Positions 4,396 to 7,109 of a stretch of 7,109 nucleotides of DNA are shown here, one piece after another. The stretch is from Actinomycetota bacterium (GTDB lineage: Bacteria; Actinomycetota; Acidimicrobiia; Acidimicrobiales; Ilumatobacteraceae). Position 1 is the stretch's first letter; every line of letters begins with the position of its first letter. The DNA is taken from NCBI GenBank assembly GCA_009927375.1, contig RFNE01000294.1:1-7109 (forward strand). The letters are read 5' to 3'. The position numbers and the translations under genes are program-made. The notes beneath the pieces were generated by a model. It saw nothing but the letters and a program-made list of their open reading frames with translations. It ran no database searches and was not told the origin of the DNA.

Positions 4396-6687
4396 GTGCC
4401 AAACGCGCCTCTTCACCGCGTTTCCATGACCTGCGGAGCCCTCGGAATCGTCGTGGGCGTCGCAAATTCGCTCACCAACAATGATGCCGTCGCGTCCGTC
4501 GCGTACTTCGCCGCGACCGCACTCCTTGCACTCGCCCTCGTCGTCTCGGCCATCAGCAACAAGCCCGATAATCGCATCTGGCCGATGCTGCTCCTCATCG
4601 CAGGTTCCTCCATTGCTGGGCAGATCTTCGATGCCCGGTTTGCGGATCAAAGTTCTCAGCAAGCAATCGCGGAAGCGTTTTTCCTCCTGCTCCAAATCCT
4701 GCTTGCGATCGGACTGACCTACATCTCTGCCCGCAGGCTTGGCAATGACCCGCTCAGTGGCGTCGTCGACGGCGTCATCGTCGGACTCGGCGCGTGGTTC
4801 CTCATCTGGGTCGGACTCCTCAAGCCGATCATCGACACGACGAACCAGACGATTCTCGTCAACGCGCTCCAAGGCGCAACGCTCGCGGCGAGCGCGGTCG
4901 TGTTTTTCACCCTCGCCACTCTGTTCTTTGGAGACTCACTGCGAACTCCGGCGGTTTGGCTCGTCGCAGGCGCGATCACGTTCACCCTCACTGGTGACGT
5001 GCTGTTTGCCGCCATCGACGCGGGACGAATCGACATCAGCTCCAACCATGCACTCAGCGCATACGTTGCATCTCTCTTCTTCGCAGCCGCGGCATTCCTC
5101 CATCCATCGATCCGTTCCCTGACCAGTAAGTCGATTGAACGACAACAGCGGCCTCTCCTCGGCCGACTCATCGTCACGACGTCGGCGCTCACCCTTCCCG
5201 TGGTCGTCCTTGCGGTGAGCGATCCAATCGATGCGTCCGACCGCACCGTACGTGCCGTGTCGATCGCAGTGTTGACCATTGCGGTGACCGCCCGCGTGGT
5301 GCAAGCCGTCGTGAGTAATGCTCGAATCCAGCGCCAACTGATCGCCTCTGCGCAGACCGACGCCTTGACGGGACTTCCGAGTCGGTCACTGATGTTGACG
5401 CACGTGAACAACTCGCTCCTCGGTGCCTACGACGAAGGACGCCAACCGAGTGTGTTGTTCATCGACGTTGATCGCTTCAAGAACATCAACGACTCCCTCG
5501 GTCACCAGGCTGGCGACGACGTCCTGGTTGCCGTTGCACAACGCCTACGGAACGCCCTTCCCAGCCATTGCGTGGTCGGGCGCATCTCGGGCGATGAGTT
5601 CGTCGTGCTCGATGGCGAGACTCGGTCACCAAGCGAGGCGATGCTGATCGCCGATGCAATCCTTGACAGCTTCCACGAGCCACTCTCCCTGCGTCAGGGG
5701 GATGTCTTCGTGTCCGCCTCGATTGGTGTCGCGACCTATCAGCCGACCGTCTCAGGAAATGCGGATGACCTCCTCCGACATGCGGATACGGCGATGTACC
5801 GGGCCAAGGATGCGGGGCGAAACTGCGTGGCGGTCTTCGACGAGTCCATGCTGGAGCGCGTCACTCAACGACTGGCCGTTGAGACCGCCCTCTACCGTGC
5901 GCTCGAGCGCAGAGAGCTTCGGCTCGTCCATCAGCCAATCGTCGACATCGAAGACGGCGAAGTAGTCGGATTCGAGGCCCTGATGCGTTGGCAGCGCGAC
6001 GACGGGTCGATGATCTCCCCTGCCGAGTTCATTCCCATCGCCGAGGAAACCGGCACCATCGTGCCCATCGGCGCATGGGCTCTACTCGAGGCCCTCACGC
6101 ATCTTCGAACGTGGATCACCGAAGGAATCTGCCGCAGTGACGCAACGATGTCAGTCAACGTCTCCCCACGACAGCTCCACGATCCCCAGTTCGTGTCCGT
6201 CGTTGCCGAAGCCTTGCGTCGTTCTCGAGTCGCTCCTGATCAACTCTGGCTGGAGGTGACGGAGAGCGTGATGATCGCCGAACCAGAGCAAGCACTCAAC
6301 GCCCTGAACCGCCTCTGCGACATCGGTGTGCGCGTTGCGATCGATGACTTCGGCACCGGCTACTCATCCCTTTCCCTCCTCCAGAAGTTTCCAATCCAAC
6401 GCCTGAAGATCGACCGCTCCTTCGTCAATGGCGTGGCCGACGACCTGAGCGCGCGCTCACTCGTGCGAACGATCATCGCGATGGGAGACTCGCTCGGACT
6501 CGACATGGTTGCCGAAGGTGTCGAAAGCGTCCGCCAACTCCAGACACTCGCCGAACTTCGCTGCGCCAAAGCACAGGGGTATTTGATCAGTCACCCCGTG
6601 CCACCTGATTCGATGGGTTCCACCGTTGCTGCGCTCGACCAGTTCGGTTCGTGGTCGCGCTTGCGCGGCCCCCGAAACAACTCCTAA
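4396..6687 (+). CDS. membrane-anchored GGDEF-EAL cyclic-di-GMP synthase/phosphodiesterase
   Basis: Product of 763 residues that makes and/or degrades the second messenger cyclic-di-GMP at the inner face of the membrane. Residues 1-306 hold about ten hydrophobic segments (near 10-25, 31-51, 61-77, 91-110, 123-142, 153-178, 186-207, 219-234, 257-274, 284-306), an unnamed membrane sensor. The GGDEF domain starts at DALTGLPSR (322-330) with metal ligand D357, guanine-contact positions N365 and D374, and signature SGDEF (398-402). Spacing matches PleD. The positions of the inhibitory RxxD I-site are Pro389 and Cys392, so product inhibition there is lost. The EAL domain has E527 (EAL), N588, E620, E623, D650, D651, K671, D673, E707 and Q727, at the spacing I recall for the active phosphodiesterase RocR. 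Phosphodiesterase activity is therefore expected; cyclase activity is possible because SGDEF variants can be active. The GTG at 4396 has no Shine-Dalgarno sequence; ATG 4426 is the alternative. Confidence 0.96.
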   Translation: MPNAPLHRVSMTCGALGIVVGVANSLTNNDAVASVAYFAATALLALALVVSAISNKPDNRIWPMLLLIAGSSIAGQIFDARFADQSSQQAIAEAFFLLLQILLAIGLTYISARRLGNDPLSGVVDGVIVGLGAWFLIWVGLLKPIIDTTNQTILVNALQGATLAASAVVFFTLATLFFGDSLRTPAVWLVAGAITFTLTGDVLFAAIDAGRIDISSNHALSAYVASLFFAAAAFLHPSIRSLTSKSIERQQRPLLGRLIVTTSALTLPVVVLAVSDPIDASDRTVRAVSIAVLTIAVTARVVQAVVSNARIQRQLIASAQTDALTGLPSRSLMLTHVNNSLLGAYDEGRQPSVLFIDVDRFKNINDSLGHQAGDDVLVAVAQRLRNALPSHCVVGRISGDEFVVLDGETRSPSEAMLIADAILDSFHEPLSLRQGDVFVSASIGVATYQPTVSGNADDLLRHADTAMYRAKDAGRNCVAVFDESMLERVTQRLAVETALYRALERRELRLVHQPIVDIEDGEVVGFEALMRWQRDDGSMISPAEFIPIAEETGTIVPIGAWALLEALTHLRTWITEGICRSDATMSVNVSPRQLHDPQFVSVVAEALRRSRVAPDQLWLEVTESVMIAEPEQALNALNRLCDIGVRVAIDDFGTGYSSLSLLQKFPIQRLKIDRSFVNGVADDLSARSLVRTIIAMGDSLGLDMVAEGVESVRQLQTLAELRCAKAQGYLISHPVPPDSMGSTVAALDQFGSWSRLRGPRNNS

Positions 6688-7109
6688 TTCTTCGGGCGTC
6701 GCGGAAAGAACGGGCTCGTCGTACGTCGATAGTCCACATACTCCGGGCGCCGCTTGGCAATCGAGTGTTCGAGCATCGGAACACCCGACACTCGCATCAG
6801 CAGGATCGACATCACCACTGGTCCGATCAAGCCGACAACGCTCGTCCACGAGGCGAGCGACGCAATGCCGATTCCCCACCATGCGAGAAAGTCACCGAAA
6901 TAGTTCGGGTGGCGCGTATAGCGCCACAGGCCCGTGCGCATCACCTTGCCAGCGTTTTCTTGTCGACTCTTGAATCGTGCAAGCTGCGCGTCGCCAACGG
7001 TCTCGAAGACGACACCAACTGCCCACAACACAGCCCCGATCGCGACAACCGCTGACCCTCCACCATCGACCATGTGGACGAGCTGCACCGGGAGCGACAC
7101 CACCCACAT
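6684..7109 (-). CDS. DUF1295 / steroid 5-alpha-reductase-like membrane protein, 5' end missing
   Basis: C-terminal 141 residues of an integral membrane protein of the DUF1295 type, related to steroid 5-alpha reductases and isoprenylcysteine-type methyltransferases. Visible family marks are a hydrophobic segment (about 18-38) running into VFETVGDAQLARFK (34-47), then GLWRYTRHPNYFGD (60-73), a second hydrophobic stretch (about 76-107), SGVPMLE (108-114), and the ending RRPEYVDYRRTTSPFFPRRP. These correspond to the conserved NADPH- or cofactor-binding C-terminal half. Family members are usually about 250-270 residues, so roughly the first half lies beyond base 7109. The ATG at the very edge is most likely internal, because the family sequence seems to continue upstream of it. 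Substrate and reaction are unknown; a lipid or sterol-like substrate would be inference from the superfamily. The TAG stop interlocks with the TAA of the convergent GGDEF-EAL gene. Confidence 0.87.
   Translation of the reverse strand: MWVVSLPVQLVHMVDGGGSAVVAIGAVLWAVGVVFETVGDAQLARFKSRQENAGKVMRTGLWRYTRHPNYFGDFLAWWGIGIASLASWTSVVGLIGPVVMSILLMRVSGVPMLEHSIAKRRPEYVDYRRTTSPFFPRRPKN

Noticed and set aside
4372..4872. 166-codon highly charged minus-strand frame across the divergent region
   Set aside because: Its Asp/Glu/Arg-rich sequence is the mirror of the hydrophobic membrane codons on the plus strand, and it would run through the start of the real gene.
4719..5411. 230-codon minus-strand open frame inside the GGDEF-EAL gene
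   Set aside because: Composition is Arg/Ser/Thr-rich and low in recognisable structure; the plus strand has membrane helices and GGDEF motifs throughout.
6457..6882. 141-codon minus-strand frame bridging the 3' ends of the GGDEF-EAL and DUF1295 genes
   Set aside because: It overlaps two well-supported genes at once in a different frame and shows no family features.

Overview
This looks like a chromosomal core region from a moderately GC-rich actinobacterium. Protein style and gene order suggest an Acidimicrobiia/Ilumatobacter-like lineage, but that placement comes from remembered resemblance, not a search. Coding density is very high: seven protein genes fill almost the whole window, no gap exceeds about 120 bases, and I see no RNA gene, mobile element, CRISPR array or phage sequence.

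Left part (1-4278), all on the minus strand and read right to left: an uncharacterised GNAT-like protein; a PhoH/YbeZ-type ATPase; the 16S rRNA-processing endoribonuclease YbeY; a CNNM/CorC-type membrane protein (DUF21, two CBS domains, CorC_HlyC domain); and a FabG-like short-chain dehydrogenase. phoH, ybeY, the CNNM gene and the SDR gene are packed like one operon. The ybeY/CNNM junction is a 4-base ATGA overlap and the CNNM/SDR gap is 17 bases. phoH-ybeY-corC is a widely conserved block linked to ribosome maturation and membrane/metal homeostasis. In many actinobacteria era follows it; here an SDR follows.

Centre (about 4279-4395): a compact divergent intergenic region. It holds a perfect 15-base inverted repeat, a candidate sigma70-like promoter facing left, and a TANNNT -10 element placed exactly as expected for a leaderless transcript facing right.

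Right part: a 763-residue plus-strand protein with about ten membrane segments followed by GGDEF and EAL domains, that is, a membrane-bound cyclic-di-GMP enzyme. The EAL catalytic set is complete. The GGDEF motif reads SGDEF and the allosteric I-site is absent. Its stop codon interlocks with that of a convergent minus-strand DUF1295 membrane protein whose 5' end lies beyond the window.

Nothing here is a clear new system. The points most worth following are the divergent control region, the uncharacterised GNAT-like protein in front of phoH, and the domain state of the cyclic-di-GMP enzyme.
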